From NCBI GenBank assembly GCA_003526375.1, contig DPDG01000027.1, positions 1 through 64,000 of the forward strand: 64,000 bases of DNA, read 5' to 3'. Made by a program: the position numbers and the translations under genes. The stretch is from Lentisphaeria bacterium. Lineage in GTDB: Bacteria > Verrucomicrobiota > Lentisphaeria > Victivallales > UBA1829. Below are positions 25,847 through 35,573 of the stretch, piece by piece; position 1 is the first letter of the stretch; each line of letters begins with the position of its first letter. The notes beneath the pieces are model-generated. The model saw nothing but the letters and a program-made list of their open reading frames with translations. It was not told where the DNA came from and did no database searches.

Positions 25847-28800
25847 TTATGATGTTTTCCCGATCCGGTAGAACATTGCGTAAAGCACCGGAACTACAAT
25901 CAGCGTCAGCACGCAGGCGAAAGTCAAACCGAACATGATCGTGACCGCCATTGCCGCAAAAAACGCGTCGAAAATCAACGGCAGCATACCCAGTACCGTT
26001 GTGAACGCCGCCATCGCGACGGGGCGCATCCTGCTGACCGACGAATCCACAACCGCCGGCAACGGCTCCTTGCCGTTTTTAAGCTGAGTATTGATCTCGT
26101 CAATCAGGATGATCGCATTTTTGATGAGCATCCCGGAGAGACTCAGGAAACCGAGCAGCGCCATGAACCCGAACGGCTGTCCCGTCAACAGAAGCCCGCA
26201 GGTAACGCCGATCATCGCCAGCGGAACCGTCAGCCATACCGTAAGCGACTGTTTCACCGAGTTGAACATGAACAGCAGAATCAGCACCATGATCACGGCG
26301 AACGGCGGAAGTTTCGAGAATACGCCGTTGGATGCGTTTTCCGAATCCTCGTATTCACCGCCCCATTCCAGTTTGTAACCGGGCGGAAGCTTGATCCTTT
26401 GAATCTGCGGGCGCAGCTCGTTGAAAAGATTGCTGGCAAGCCCCTTGACCGGATCGCACTTGACCGTAATGGTCGGAATCCGGTCGCGCTGTACAATGAT
26501 CGGGTCCTCCCAGATGATGTTGGTACGGTCAAACAGTTGAGTCAGAGGGATCATCTTTTTCGCGTTCGGGCTCCAGATCATGATATTGCTGAAATTCTCA
26601 ATGCTCCGCAGCTTGTCATCCGCACGGGCAATGATCGGGATCAGCTCGTCGCCGTCGCGGAAAGTTCCGATGGGCAGTCCCTCGAAGTTTTCCCGGATCG
26701 CGTCGGAAGCCTCCTGTTCACTGATCCCCGCACGGCTTGCGCGGGGTTCCGAAAAGACCGGGCGGATCACTTTCATCCGGTCGCGCCAGTCGGTATAAAT
26801 CGCCCGCGCGTTCGGATTTTTCCGCATGATATCCATTGCCTGATCCGCGAGACTGCGCAGGACATTGGGATCATTCCCGCTGAAACGCGCCTGAATCGCA
26901 CCGTTTGCGCCGGGACCGAGACGGAATTTGTAAGGAATCACGCTCACATCGGAAAAATGAATTTTGCTGTATTCATGAATCCGTTCGATCAGACCGTCGA
27001 TTTCACGCCAGTCCTTCACGCTTACGAGAAGCTGCCCGAATCCGGTATCGGGTTCTTCGGGAGCATAAGTCAGGATGAAACGCAGCGCGCCGCCTCCGAT
27101 GAAGCGGCTGATATCCGTCACCTCCGGCAGCGTTTTCACATAATTCTCGATTTCCGCCGTTTTGTCGTTGGTCGAAGCGATATTCACTCCGTACGGAAGC
27201 CGGATGTCAATCAGGAACTGGGGACGCGTCGAAGCGGGAAAGAAATTCTTGTCCACATACCTGAAGCCCCAGATGCTCAGAACAAGAATCACCGCCATGA
27301 GGATGACCGTCCCGGTTTTATGGGCAAGCGCGAACATCAGCATGTTTCGATAAGCACGGAATACCGGTTTGTCATAAGGATCGGCGGTCTTTCCGTCCGC
27401 TCCCGCCTTGTCCTTCCTGAAAGAATGATAACAGAGAAGCGGCGTGATCGTGATGGCTGTGATCCAGCTCAAAGTCAGGGAAATCAGCAGGACATAAAAC
27501 AGGGAGCCGCAGAATTCCCCGGTGCTGTCTTCGGAGAGCCCGATTGCGCCGAACGCAGTGACCGCGATTGCCGTTGCCCCCAAAAGCGGCCACATGGTCT
27601 GCCCGACGACTTCGCGCGCAGCCTTGATTTTGTCTTCTCCCTGCCGGATGCGGATCATCATGCCTTCCGTAATGACGATTGCATTGTCCACCAGCATTCC
27701 GAGCGCAATGATCAGAGCTCCGAGCGAAACCCGCTGAAGCGCAATCTGAAAATAATTCATGACGAACAGTGTCCCGCAGATCGTCAGGAAAAGGACAAAC
27801 CCGATCAGCAGCCCGCTTTTCAGCCCCATGAAAACCAGAAGGACCACGATCACGATCACCACGGCTTCGACAAGATTCTCAACAAAGCCTTTGACCGCTT
27901 CGGATACGGTATCCGACTGCATGGAAACCGTATGGAGTTTCATTTCCGCGGGAAACATCGGTTCCAGTTCCCTGAGTTTTTCCTGAATGGACTCGCCCAT
28001 GGTTACGACATTGCCGCCGCTGACTGTGGAAATACCGATGCCGACAGCCGGCTCGCCATTGAAAAAAAGCATTTCCGAGGGCGGCTCCTTCTTCGTCAAG
28101 GTCACGGTTGCGATGTCTCCGAGCGTAATCAGACGATCCGTGCTGCGCGTGATCACAATATTCCGGATCGCCTCGGGAGTAATGTTCCCCGCGTCCATTT
28201 TGATCGGCAGCCATTCTCCGCCGATGCCGACCCAGCCCTCGTTCGTGACGAGATTGCGTTCCTTCAGGATCTTGTAAATATCCTCCGGCGCAATTCCGAG
28301 CGTTCCCATCTTTTCCCTGTGAAGCGTCACATACAACGCCTCAGGAAGCACCCCGAACAACTCGATTTTCTTGACGTCCTGCGCAAAGAGAAGCTGTTTC
28401 TGGAGATATTTCGCAAACTCATGCAACTGAACATTCGTCGCTCCCTTTCCGGTCAGGGCGTAAAATGCACCGTAGACATCGCCGTAATCATCAATGACCC
28501 GCGGCATGGATGCGCCGGGAGGGAGAGAAGTATAGGAATCGGCAATCTTATTGCGAAGCTCATCCCAGACCTGCGGAAGTGAATCCTTGTTGTATTTGTC
28601 CAGCATCTCCGCACGCACGATGGAAAGCCCGTAGGAAGATTTGGATTGAATCTCCTTGAGCTGCCCCATCTGCTGGACTGCCTCCTCGATCTGCGAAGTC
28701 ACCTCCTGCGCAGTTTCGCGCGGCGACGCTCCCGGATATGAGGTAACGATCTGCGCTTCCTTGATCGTGAATTCAGGATCTTCAAGGCGCGGCAGCTTAT

Positions 28801-28888
28801 AATAGGCAATGATGCCTGCAATCATCACCATGACCGTGAACGTCCAGGTGAGAAGCGGCTTCCGGATCGACCATTCTGCAATGTTCAT
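25847..28888 (-). CDS. RND-family efflux pump permease (AcrB/HAE-like)
   Basis: 1013 residues, the usual length for RND permeases. It begins IAEWSIRKPLLTWTFTVMVMIAG and has the porter-domain sequence LPRLEDPEFTIKEAQIVTSYPGASPRE. The central membrane block includes ALIIALGMLVDNAIVITEGMMIR, with the proton-relay Asp in this region, and a second block begins around residue 860. It is a proton-driven exporter of hydrophobic or amphiphilic compounds. The membrane fusion lipoprotein gene lies 23 bp upstream. No outer-membrane channel gene is adjacent. Confidence 0.95.
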   Translation of the reverse strand: MNIAEWSIRKPLLTWTFTVMVMIAGIIAYYKLPRLEDPEFTIKEAQIVTSYPGASPRETAQEVTSQIEEAVQQMGQLKEIQSKSSYGLSIVRAEMLDKYNKDSLPQVWDELRNKIADSYTSLPPGASMPRVIDDYGDVYGAFYALTGKGATNVQLHEFAKYLQKQLLFAQDVKKIELFGVLPEALYVTLHREKMGTLGIAPEDIYKILKERNLVTNEGWVGIGGEWLPIKMDAGNITPEAIRNIVITRSTDRLITLGDIATVTLTKKEPPSEMLFFNGEPAVGIGISTVSGGNVVTMGESIQEKLRELEPMFPAEMKLHTVSMQSDTVSEAVKGFVENLVEAVVIVIVVLLVFMGLKSGLLIGFVLFLTICGTLFVMNYFQIALQRVSLGALIIALGMLVDNAIVITEGMMIRIRQGEDKIKAAREVVGQTMWPLLGATAIAVTAFGAIGLSEDSTGEFCGSLFYVLLISLTLSWITAITITPLLCYHSFRKDKAGADGKTADPYDKPVFRAYRNMLMFALAHKTGTVILMAVILVLSIWGFRYVDKNFFPASTRPQFLIDIRLPYGVNIASTNDKTAEIENYVKTLPEVTDISRFIGGGALRFILTYAPEEPDTGFGQLLVSVKDWREIDGLIERIHEYSKIHFSDVSVIPYKFRLGPGANGAIQARFSGNDPNVLRSLADQAMDIMRKNPNARAIYTDWRDRMKVIRPVFSEPRASRAGISEQEASDAIRENFEGLPIGTFRDGDELIPIIARADDKLRSIENFSNIMIWSPNAKKMIPLTQLFDRTNIIWEDPIIVQRDRIPTITVKCDPVKGLASNLFNELRPQIQRIKLPPGYKLEWGGEYEDSENASNGVFSKLPPFAVIMVLILLFMFNSVKQSLTVWLTVPLAMIGVTCGLLLTGQPFGFMALLGFLSLSGMLIKNAIILIDEINTQLKNGKEPLPAVVDSSVSRMRPVAMAAFTTVLGMLPLIFDAFFAAMAVTIMFGLTFACVLTLIVVPVLYAMFYRIGKTS

Positions 28889-28911
28889 TCTGATACCCCC
28901 TGCTTTCAGGA

Positions 28912-30045
28912 TTACTGTCCGATGGATTTCCTGCTGCCGACTTCGGGCAGTTCCCTGACCTTGGCGCCGTCATGGAGCACCATCACGCCGGACGCCGCGA
29001 TTACATCTCCGGTTTTCAACTGTTCCGCGGTGATGCTGACACTCGAACCGTATGCGGTTCCCAGCGCAACCTGAACAGGACGCACGATATTGTCTTTGCC
29101 GATCAGCCAGACATAACTTTTGTCATCTTTCGTGAAAATGGCGCAGAAGGGGACATCGAACATCGCAGCATTGCGTTCCGTTTCGGTCTTATGCTGGAGA
29201 TCAGGCACATAGACCGCCATCGTCATGCCCGGAAACAGGCGGATGCCCTTCGGTTTGCTGATGCGGAACGTAACGCGGAAAGTCTGAGTTACCGGGTCCG
29301 CCTCCGTGGAGGTTTCTTTCAGCGAAAGTTTGAATTTCTTTCCCGGAAGTGCGGGAATCATTCCGTAAAAACCGCCGTTTTCATCCGCAATCCTGTTCAC
29401 CTCATTGATGTCATTGGAAATACTGGCGGAAAAATCCTTTTCCGGGACATCAATCGAAACCTGAAGCGCACTCAGGTTCTGAAGCCGGATCAGGGTGTCT
29501 TTCGCTTTGACATGCTGATAATTATCCGCATAAGTATTGGATGTAATCCCGCTGAACGGAGCATAAATTTCGGAATTCTGCAAGTCGTCTTTGGCATTGC
29601 GGACTGCCGCTTCGCTCATATCCAGATCGCGCTTTTTCTTTTCATATTCGGTCGCGGCAACGACATTTTTGCTGTAAAGCAGTTTGTAGCGTTCGTAATC
29701 CTTGAGCGCCTCTTTATACTTTGCCTCGGCGGAATCCAGCGTCGCCTGAAAAGCAACCGGGTCAAGTTTCGCAAGAAGATCGCCTTTCTGGAACACTTTT
29801 CCGGGACCGGCGTTGAATTTGATCAACTGTCCGTCCACGCGAAAAGAAAGATTGACCTGTTCTTCCGGCTGGATAATACCGGGAAACATGCGGTAGCGAC
29901 CGTTGCTGTTTTTTTCCAGTGTGTAAAAACGGACAGACAGTATTTTGGTTTCAGACCCGGAAACATGTTCCGTTTTTCCGCATCCCGCAAAAAGTCCCGT
30001 CAGAAGAACTGTGCCCGTCAACAGTATGATTTTTTGAAAACTCAT
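28912..30045 (-). CDS. RND efflux periplasmic adaptor (membrane fusion lipoprotein)
   Basis: 377 residues from ATG 30045, preceded by a G-rich ribosome site (AGGGGGGAT); the frame extends to 30063 without support. The lipobox is LTGLFAGC. It has a biotinyl-lipoyl-like segment (GQLIKFNAGPGKVFQKGDLLAKLDP) and a coiled-coil hairpin (DSAEAKYKEALKDYERYKLLYSKN... AAVRNAKDDLQN), followed by a beta-barrel domain. It links the RND permease to an outer-membrane channel and is the first gene of the two-gene operon. Confidence 0.94.
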   Translation of the reverse strand: MSFQKIILLTGTVLLTGLFAGCGKTEHVSGSETKILSVRFYTLEKNSNGRYRMFPGIIQPEEQVNLSFRVDGQLIKFNAGPGKVFQKGDLLAKLDPVAFQATLDSAEAKYKEALKDYERYKLLYSKNVVAATEYEKKKRDLDMSEAAVRNAKDDLQNSEIYAPFSGITSNTYADNYQHVKAKDTLIRLQNLSALQVSIDVPEKDFSASISNDINEVNRIADENGGFYGMIPALPGKKFKLSLKETSTEADPVTQTFRVTFRISKPKGIRLFPGMTMAVYVPDLQHKTETERNAAMFDVPFCAIFTKDDKSYVWLIGKDNIVRPVQVALGTAYGSSVSITAEQLKTGDVIAASGVMVLHDGAKVRELPEVGSRKSIGQ

Positions 30046-30088
30046 TTTCTTATCCCCCCTCAAGAATTAAGTTCTGCATCTGTATAAA

Positions 30089-30116
30089 ACAATACCTGCC
30101 GGAAAGAGAAAGTCAA
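30089..30116 (-). promoter_or_regulatory. Promoter of the RND operon
   Basis: TTGACT (30116-30111), 16-bp spacer, TATTGT (30094-30089) on the minus strand. No repressor gene or clear operator is adjacent. Confidence 0.5.
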
Positions 30117-30245
30117 GAAAAAAAAGAAAAAAACTTTTTACGGGAAAAGCAGCAGCCTGAACAATCTGGAAATTGCGGGGCAGACATATCGTTGTTCCAT
30201 AATGAAGGAACCCAATCCGCCCGGTTCATGACATCCCGTGACGGG

Positions 30246-30962
30246 CTATTTTTCCTCAGTCATGAATTCCACGATCTGCGCAGGATCATCCAATCCGTGG
30301 GGATGATGCCCCCAGGAGGGACGTTTTACGATCTGGATCGAACCGCCGTGTTTCCGGAAGCGTTCGGCAAAAAGCTCACAGTTATCAGCCGGCGGCACAA
30401 CGAGATCATCCGCACCGTAAATCAGCAGAACCGGAATCTTCGCCAGTTTTTCCGTCAGGTTTACCGGAAGGCGCGGATCCAGTTCCACATCCTTGTCCGA
30501 AAGCAGATGATACGGTTCCCGAACCAGGTCGAACCGAGGAAAATTCCTGAAGCTGCACAGAGGCGCATCAACATAAATGCGGTCGATCATCCGGGGATTC
30601 GAAGCCGCATAACGCAGAGAATAGAGTCCGCCGAGACTGAGTCCGATCAGCCGTGCCCGTTCCGCGAGCCCCAGAGAATACAGGAAATCATGATAACGCC
30701 GGAACACTCTGAGAGCTTCGTCGCAGGCATAACCCGGCACTTTGATATGGACATGGTGAAAACCGCGCGCAAGCAAATCCGGCACACCGATCCGTTTCAC
30801 AAAGGCGGACGGCCATTCCATGCACCAGGTCCACGGCATTCCGGGCGCCTTTTTTTCCGGTTCGACAAGCCATGCTTCATACCCTTCAAAATCGAAAATA
30901 TGACGTTTGAACCCGAACCAATCATCCACAGAGGTGTTTGCAAAAGACAGTATCGAACTCAT
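30246..30962 (-). CDS. Alpha/beta hydrolase
   Basis: 238 residues, no signal peptide, with AAAGGA 7 bp before the ATG. The nucleophile elbow is GLSLGG (~residue 133), the acid probably the Asp in YGADDLVVP, and the base His in WGHHPHG near the C-terminus. It is a cytoplasmic esterase or deacylase-like enzyme of unknown substrate. It is monocistronic with its own promoter, lying just downstream of the third pseudopilin cassette. Confidence 0.87.
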   Translation of the reverse strand: MSSILSFANTSVDDWFGFKRHIFDFEGYEAWLVEPEKKAPGMPWTWCMEWPSAFVKRIGVPDLLARGFHHVHIKVPGYACDEALRVFRRYHDFLYSLGLAERARLIGLSLGGLYSLRYAASNPRMIDRIYVDAPLCSFRNFPRFDLVREPYHLLSDKDVELDPRLPVNLTEKLAKIPVLLIYGADDLVVPPADNCELFAERFRKHGGSIQIVKRPSWGHHPHGLDDPAQIVEFMTEEK

Positions 30963-30999
30963 GATTCATCCTTTCAAAAAATATTTTCACGACAGAGAG

Positions 31000-31027
31000 A
31001 AAATATCATTTTTCCGTATAAAATCAA
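31000..31027 (-). promoter_or_regulatory. Promoter of the alpha/beta hydrolase gene
   Basis: TTGATT (31027-31022), 16-bp spacer, TATTTT (31005-31000) on the minus strand, 38 bp before the ATG. Confidence 0.5.
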
Positions 31028-31213
31028 GATTCCCCCTGATGAAAATCACAAAATATCACACCATGCCAGAACATCCATAGAAGTTGCTTGCACCCCGGCG
31101 GGTCCAGGAACAATCGGAATCGACTTCATTTCCGTTGAAGACAAATTCATCAGTCGGATGTCCCGCAGTATTTCCGGTGCCGTGCGGCACAGTTTCTTCC
31201 CGGAAACATTTCG

Positions 31214-32005
31214 TTAAAATACCCAGTGGAACTGAGACCACATACGCTCTATTCCATTTTCATCCTTCCTGTTGACGGAATAGAGTTCCCTGCCGGATAC
31301 GGATTTCACATGCCCGTCAAGAAATGAAATATTCATCTTCTGGCTGTTGTTTTTCGGATGATTTCCGCCATGCCAGAAATAATATCTCCGATTGGATGGA
31401 ATGGAATCGGCAAGCGCGAAGTTGGAATCCTGTTTCCAAGGAGCAATGGAGTACATCATTGAGGAAATTGAGCCCCCCAGCTTATGAATACCTCCCTCGT
31501 AGGTGGCGGCAACCGCTGAAGGAAACTTCACACATTCCGCTTTTTGCAGATACAGCTTGGAGGAATGCGCCGCATAACTTTCATAGATACCGGCAGGTTC
31601 ATGGATTCCCAGAAAGAAATTTGCCATATAGCTTCTTGATTTATAAGCTGCGGGACTTCCGCTGTAAAGCACTTCCGCCTCTTTTGATGAAGCACAGCGG
31701 AAAAGTGTTTTCGTGTTCAGTTTGTAAGAATCATACGGTTCTTTGAATCCCAGATACGGCATGATTTTCGCATCCCAGCATGTAAGCTGTTCATCTTTAT
31801 CGGCAGGCCATGTGGGATAAAACGAATCGGCATCTCCGGTATAAACGGCAATGGCTTTTATAATGGAAGATACATTATTCATACATGCAATCCCCCTCGC
31901 CGCATCTCTCGCCCTGCTCAGGACGGGGAGCAGAAATCCCGCCAGAATCGCAATGACAGAAACCACAACGAGGAGCTCAATCAGAGAAAATAATGTCTTT
32001 TTCAT
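31214..32005 (-). CDS. Pseudopilin-like protein, copy C
   Basis: 263 residues from ATG 32005 (AAAGGA 6 bp upstream); the longer frame to 32113 is unsupported. The signal is MKKTL|FSLIELLVVVSVIAILAG, with Leu at -1 and Glu at +5. The helix LSRARDAARGIACMNNVSS and C-terminal NISFLDGHVKSV place it in the pseudopilin/H-X9-DG group, although the spacing to the upstream His is longer than usual. Unlike in the other cassettes, it is the last gene, downstream of the secreted proteins. Its ribosome site overlaps the stop of the 50-codon ORF before it, so the two are probably translationally coupled. Confidence 0.88.
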   Translation of the reverse strand: MKKTLFSLIELLVVVSVIAILAGFLLPVLSRARDAARGIACMNNVSSIIKAIAVYTGDADSFYPTWPADKDEQLTCWDAKIMPYLGFKEPYDSYKLNTKTLFRCASSKEAEVLYSGSPAAYKSRSYMANFFLGIHEPAGIYESYAAHSSKLYLQKAECVKFPSAVAATYEGGIHKLGGSISSMMYSIAPWKQDSNFALADSIPSNRRYYFWHGGNHPKNNSQKMNISFLDGHVKSVSGRELYSVNRKDENGIERMWSQFHWVF

Positions 32006-32015
32006 AAATATCCTT

Positions 32016-32168
32016 TCATTTGAAATATTCTTCTTGAAACGGGATGCTGAATGACGGTATGCCATATAAAACAGCAACAGCGGCAGGTATCCCTCCCGCA
32101 GCGATGATGTCAAACGTTCCCGCCGCAGGAATATTTCTGCTGAAACTTATCATACCTTTTTTTTTCAT
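32016..32168 (-). CDS. Small ORF (50 residues), unknown; possibly a decayed pilin N-terminus
   Basis: 50 codons with a good ribosome site (AAAGG 6 bp before ATG 32168), beginning 16 bp after the stop of the large secreted gene and ending 10 bp before pseudopilin C. It starts MKKK, then a weakly hydrophobic stretch (FDIIAAGGIPAAVAVLYG). I do not recognise it. The start and the position between enzyme and pilin raise the possibility of a frameshifted pseudopilin remnant, but this is weak. Confidence 0.4.
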   Translation of the reverse strand: MKKKGMISFSRNIPAAGTFDIIAAGGIPAAVAVLYGIPSFSIPFQEEYFK

Positions 32169-32184
32169 AAGACACCTTTCCTTT

Positions 32185-34110
32185 TTATTTTTCCGCAACC
32201 TCAAAGATCTGAAGTTCCCCGCCCGGCAGTGAAATCTCAAATATCCCGTTCTGTCCGGAAAATGCCGTTTCCGGAGCAATCCACGACTTCAGCCGATGAA
32301 TTGTTCTGTCCTCGAAACGCAGAGTAAAAGCCAAAAGTTCCTTCGTATTGTTATAAACGGTAAAAAAGGACTTGCCGAAACGTTCCACCAGGATTCCCTG
32401 GTGATCGGCACGGACATTGGTCACCGGTTCCCAGCCGGCTTCAGAAAGTTTTTTGCATAATGGAATGTATTTGCGGAAAAGATGACGGTCCTGTTCATAA
32501 AGCCCCGGGCTACGGAAGTAATTCTTTCCCGTCACCCGGTCAGAAAAAAAGCCTGGAAAAATGCCGAAAGCGACGGCATAACGCATATACTGCTGTACCT
32601 CCTCGCGCGACAGTTCTTTTTCAGCTGTTTTCTGAAAAATCGTATAAGGCTTTCCTTTCGTCATGGCGCGAATGAAAAACAGCCCCTCCGGCGGCATCGG
32701 CTTCCAGTTTGCCTGTTTCCAGTAAAATTCTCCGACAAAAACATCAAAACAGCGGGAAAGCATAAAATTTCTGACATTGTTCGCCGCCGTCATTTTCCCC
32801 GCATCATGGATCGCCCCGGACGACATTCCGGCATATTCCGTATGACAAAGCAGAAAACTTGCGGCGACCCTGCCGGTGAGGCAGTCATAGACCAGCGGAT
32901 ACTTTGCCGCAGCCATGTTGGAACGGCTGAAATCCAGCGGATCACGCATATATCCCCCCATGGAATCATAGAATTCTCCGGCAAGAATACTGCCGTCTTC
33001 ACGCTGGTACGACTTAAGTTTTTCCCGCGGGAAATCCACATTGTAAAGTTTGTCTTCCGATTGGACTCCCGGAAGGGAACTGATCGCCCAGTGACATCCG
33101 TTGTTCCAATGTTCTTTGGAAAATGACAGATGGAACCTGCCGTCCGCGTCTTTCATTCCGGACGCGAAAAGGGCTTTTGCCTGCGGATGCCCGCTGTCCG
33201 CAAGCCTTTTCGTATATGCCAGCGCACTTTCATATGTTCTGGGAAAATCCGCTTTCAAAGGAAGCCAGAACGTTCCCGGTTCATGATAACGGAAAGAGGC
33301 GATATTTTTCCGATTTCCGTATTCCACCTCTTTCCTGAGGCGCGGCATGGCGCGGAGATCAGGCGACATCCGGTCATAATCCCATTTACCGTCATAAATA
33401 ATCTCACGGTAGCGTATCCCGAAATCATCAATGCCGGCAATTCTGCTTGGTTCGGCAAAAGGCAGACACAATCCCTGATCCCTGCTTCTTACCTCAAAAT
33501 CTCCGGGGAAAAGTTGATAATATTTATCAAGCGCAGCTCGAAACCCCCAGTCATGCCGGAACTCATAAACACAAAAGCGGACCTCCGCTTCCGGGTGTTC
33601 AGGAATCAGGCCTACTTCAAAGTGTATGGAAAAACGCTCCTCGTCCGTATCATATTCAATCCGTGAAAATGCCGGATGCGAAAGATCCATGGCCAGAGCA
33701 ACGGTAGTCCTGCCGTTCGTAATCCCCGCAAGAGGATAGCGGGAAAACCCGACTCCTTTCTGACTGGTGGGCGTTCCTCCGAAAAGAAATGAATGAACTT
33801 TGCCGGGAACAGCCCGCTCCCGTAGATAGGGTCCCCCTAAAAAACAGGCATTTTCTCTGGCAAAAGGAAGAAAAGCGGTCAGGCGGAGTCCGCGATCCTC
33901 TTTCCCAAGGCTTTTCAGTTTCAGGGTATAAAAATCAGCGTTGTCCCGCGTCTCCTTCTCAACAGAAAACATAATCCGGTCCGCAACTGTTTCGTGCCGG
34001 ATGGAAATAAAGCGCTCCCTGACACAGTCATAAAGCTGAAAGAACGGGGTATGCGCGGCAAACGCCCCGGAAGTGAACAACAGACTGAATACAATATAAA
34101 ACAGTTTCAT
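32185..34110 (-). CDS. Large secreted protein of unknown family
   Basis: 641 residues from ATG 34110 (GGGAG 9 bp upstream). It has a signal peptide (MKLFYIVFSLLFTSGAFA). A beta-rich N-terminal part (~20-190) precedes a region that reads like a TIM-barrel glycan enzyme (FAEPSRIAGIDDFGIRYREIIYDGKWDYDRMS; DGSILAGEFYDSMGGY; HTEYAGMSSGAIHD). A C-terminal beta domain (FTVYNNTKELLAFTLRFE ... GGELQIFEV) is typical of the last domain of such hydrolases. No family was recognised with confidence. It follows the 470-residue secreted protein by 17 bp in the GntR cassette. Confidence 0.72.
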   Translation of the reverse strand: MKLFYIVFSLLFTSGAFAAHTPFFQLYDCVRERFISIRHETVADRIMFSVEKETRDNADFYTLKLKSLGKEDRGLRLTAFLPFARENACFLGGPYLRERAVPGKVHSFLFGGTPTSQKGVGFSRYPLAGITNGRTTVALAMDLSHPAFSRIEYDTDEERFSIHFEVGLIPEHPEAEVRFCVYEFRHDWGFRAALDKYYQLFPGDFEVRSRDQGLCLPFAEPSRIAGIDDFGIRYREIIYDGKWDYDRMSPDLRAMPRLRKEVEYGNRKNIASFRYHEPGTFWLPLKADFPRTYESALAYTKRLADSGHPQAKALFASGMKDADGRFHLSFSKEHWNNGCHWAISSLPGVQSEDKLYNVDFPREKLKSYQREDGSILAGEFYDSMGGYMRDPLDFSRSNMAAAKYPLVYDCLTGRVAASFLLCHTEYAGMSSGAIHDAGKMTAANNVRNFMLSRCFDVFVGEFYWKQANWKPMPPEGLFFIRAMTKGKPYTIFQKTAEKELSREEVQQYMRYAVAFGIFPGFFSDRVTGKNYFRSPGLYEQDRHLFRKYIPLCKKLSEAGWEPVTNVRADHQGILVERFGKSFFTVYNNTKELLAFTLRFEDRTIHRLKSWIAPETAFSGQNGIFEISLPGGELQIFEVAEK

Positions 34111-34127
34111 AAAACAATTCTCCCTCT

Positions 34128-35540
34128 TCAATAGATTTCCACTTCGCGAACCCAAAACAGATTCGGGCGTGATTTATTTCCCTTTCCGGCAGGCATCTGC
34201 ACACGGATAGCTTCGGCTCTGCTGTTTTCCGGCAGAAGAATATTGCTCCATTCCTCTTTTTCCGGAATCGTTTTCCTTGCCAGCAGGCGCCATTCCCCTC
34301 CCTGTTTCCCGAAAATCTCAATTTCACGTGGCGGCTTCTCCCACCAGACGGAGACCAGGTTTACGGGTTCCGCCTTTTGGAAAATAAAATCGGCAAACTG
34401 CGCCTTGCCGCGCATTTCCGCCGATGCCCATGCGGCATAACTGTAGTAGATCTGCCGCGCGGTCTGCCCGTCTGTCAGCGGATAAATCTTATATTTCGGA
34501 TAAAGACTGGAAACCTCGACCCGGGTACCGGAAGCAGATGCCAGATTCCCCGGGCGCAATACCGGAAAAACCTTTCCTCTGCTCGGCATGGAATCACCTC
34601 TTTCCATATCGGGAGCCGTCTGGAAACAAATCCGGAGCCTGCCGTATTTCTGCGGCCGGATCAGGTTCAAGGGCAATTTGTAACGGATCTCTGTCCCTCC
34701 CCGTGTAACTTCCGGTTCGATCAAAGAAAGTTTTTCCCAGGACCATTTTCCGGAATTTCCGCCGGTATAGCGGAAAAGTTTTTTCCCGTCCATCATGAAA
34801 TCCGCTTCCACCGGGCCGTATCCGCCTGCGGGGATGGAATCAATCCATATCCTCAAATCATTTTTCACCGGGGCGGCAGTCCGGCAGACCAGTTGCAATT
34901 CATTGTCTTTGACCTCCGCACTTCCGGAAATCAGGTCACCGCAGCCGGCATCAATGATATCTCCCTCCGGATCGTCAAAAAAGACTTTCGTATTACTGAC
35001 CTGTTTCAGAATCGTAGTTTCCGGGCGATTCCAGCTATATGCATCTTTGCGGGCGCCGGAAACGAGCAGCGCTCCATTGGATTCATCCGGCAGGTAACGC
35101 TTCGTCCCGGCGCGGGCGCACCGGACGCCGATCAGCGTTTCCGGCAGAATGGAAAGTATATCGTCCCCGATATAAAAACTGCGGATTCCCGGCGCAGACA
35201 GGATACTTTGCGCCTTCCCCGTTTTTTCCCATTTTCCCGCCGTATATTTTTCGATGATTCCATTTGACTTCAAACGGTAATCCGCCCCCATCCGCGCATG
35301 GATTTCGCCCGTTTTCACCGAGTTGTCACAATCCAGAAAGATTTCCGTCTCTTTAACCGCATCGACATCCCGGACAAAAATAACATATCCTTTCGCCCGC
35401 CTGTAAACAGCCAGTTCGGACGGTGCATTCTGCCCGTCTCCAATCACGATAAAATCCTGATCGAGTGCTGTACCAGCCGACGAGACTATCCCCGCACAGC
35501 ACAGCGCCAGCCAAAAAAGTCCTCTGTTTTTCCTCTGCAT
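34128..35540 (-). CDS. Secreted beta-sandwich protein with discoidin-like C-terminus
   Basis: 470 residues from ATG 35540, with GGAG 9 bp upstream; in-frame ATGs further upstream lack ribosome sites. The signal peptide ends near VSSAGTA. Residues ~30-150 and ~190-330 look like two CBM9/DOMON-like sandwich units (EIFLDCDNSVKTGEI; RIWIDSIPAGGYGPVEADFMMDG). The C-terminal ~120 residues resemble an F5/8 type C (discoidin) domain (VVS-type strand then WEKPPREIEIFGKQGGEWRLLA). It is probably a glycan-binding partner of the 641-residue protein downstream. The family assignments are by pattern only. Confidence 0.7.
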   Translation of the reverse strand: MQRKNRGLFWLALCCAGIVSSAGTALDQDFIVIGDGQNAPSELAVYRRAKGYVIFVRDVDAVKETEIFLDCDNSVKTGEIHARMGADYRLKSNGIIEKYTAGKWEKTGKAQSILSAPGIRSFYIGDDILSILPETLIGVRCARAGTKRYLPDESNGALLVSGARKDAYSWNRPETTILKQVSNTKVFFDDPEGDIIDAGCGDLISGSAEVKDNELQLVCRTAAPVKNDLRIWIDSIPAGGYGPVEADFMMDGKKLFRYTGGNSGKWSWEKLSLIEPEVTRGGTEIRYKLPLNLIRPQKYGRLRICFQTAPDMERGDSMPSRGKVFPVLRPGNLASASGTRVEVSSLYPKYKIYPLTDGQTARQIYYSYAAWASAEMRGKAQFADFIFQKAEPVNLVSVWWEKPPREIEIFGKQGGEWRLLARKTIPEKEEWSNILLPENSRAEAIRVQMPAGKGNKSRPNLFWVREVEIY

Positions 35541-35558
35541 CCTGTTTTTCTCCATATC

Positions 35559-35573
35559 ATTGACATTGTTAAT
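35559..35573. promoter_or_regulatory. Imperfect palindrome upstream of the secreted-protein gene
   Basis: ATTGACATTGTTAAT has 7-base arms with one mismatch, 19 bp before the ATG at 35540. It could be a regulator site or an internal promoter element. Evidence is symmetry and position only. Confidence 0.35.

Noticed and set aside
26399..28582. 727-codon plus-strand frame
   Set aside because: Antisense to the RND permease, with no domain pattern; shadow frame.
31028..31213. Possible decayed gene remnant between the hydrolase and pseudopilin C (short frames and GC-rich hairpin pieces)
   Set aside because: No frame longer than about 25 codons with a ribosome site and no match to neighbouring genes; hairpins are not followed by a T-run.
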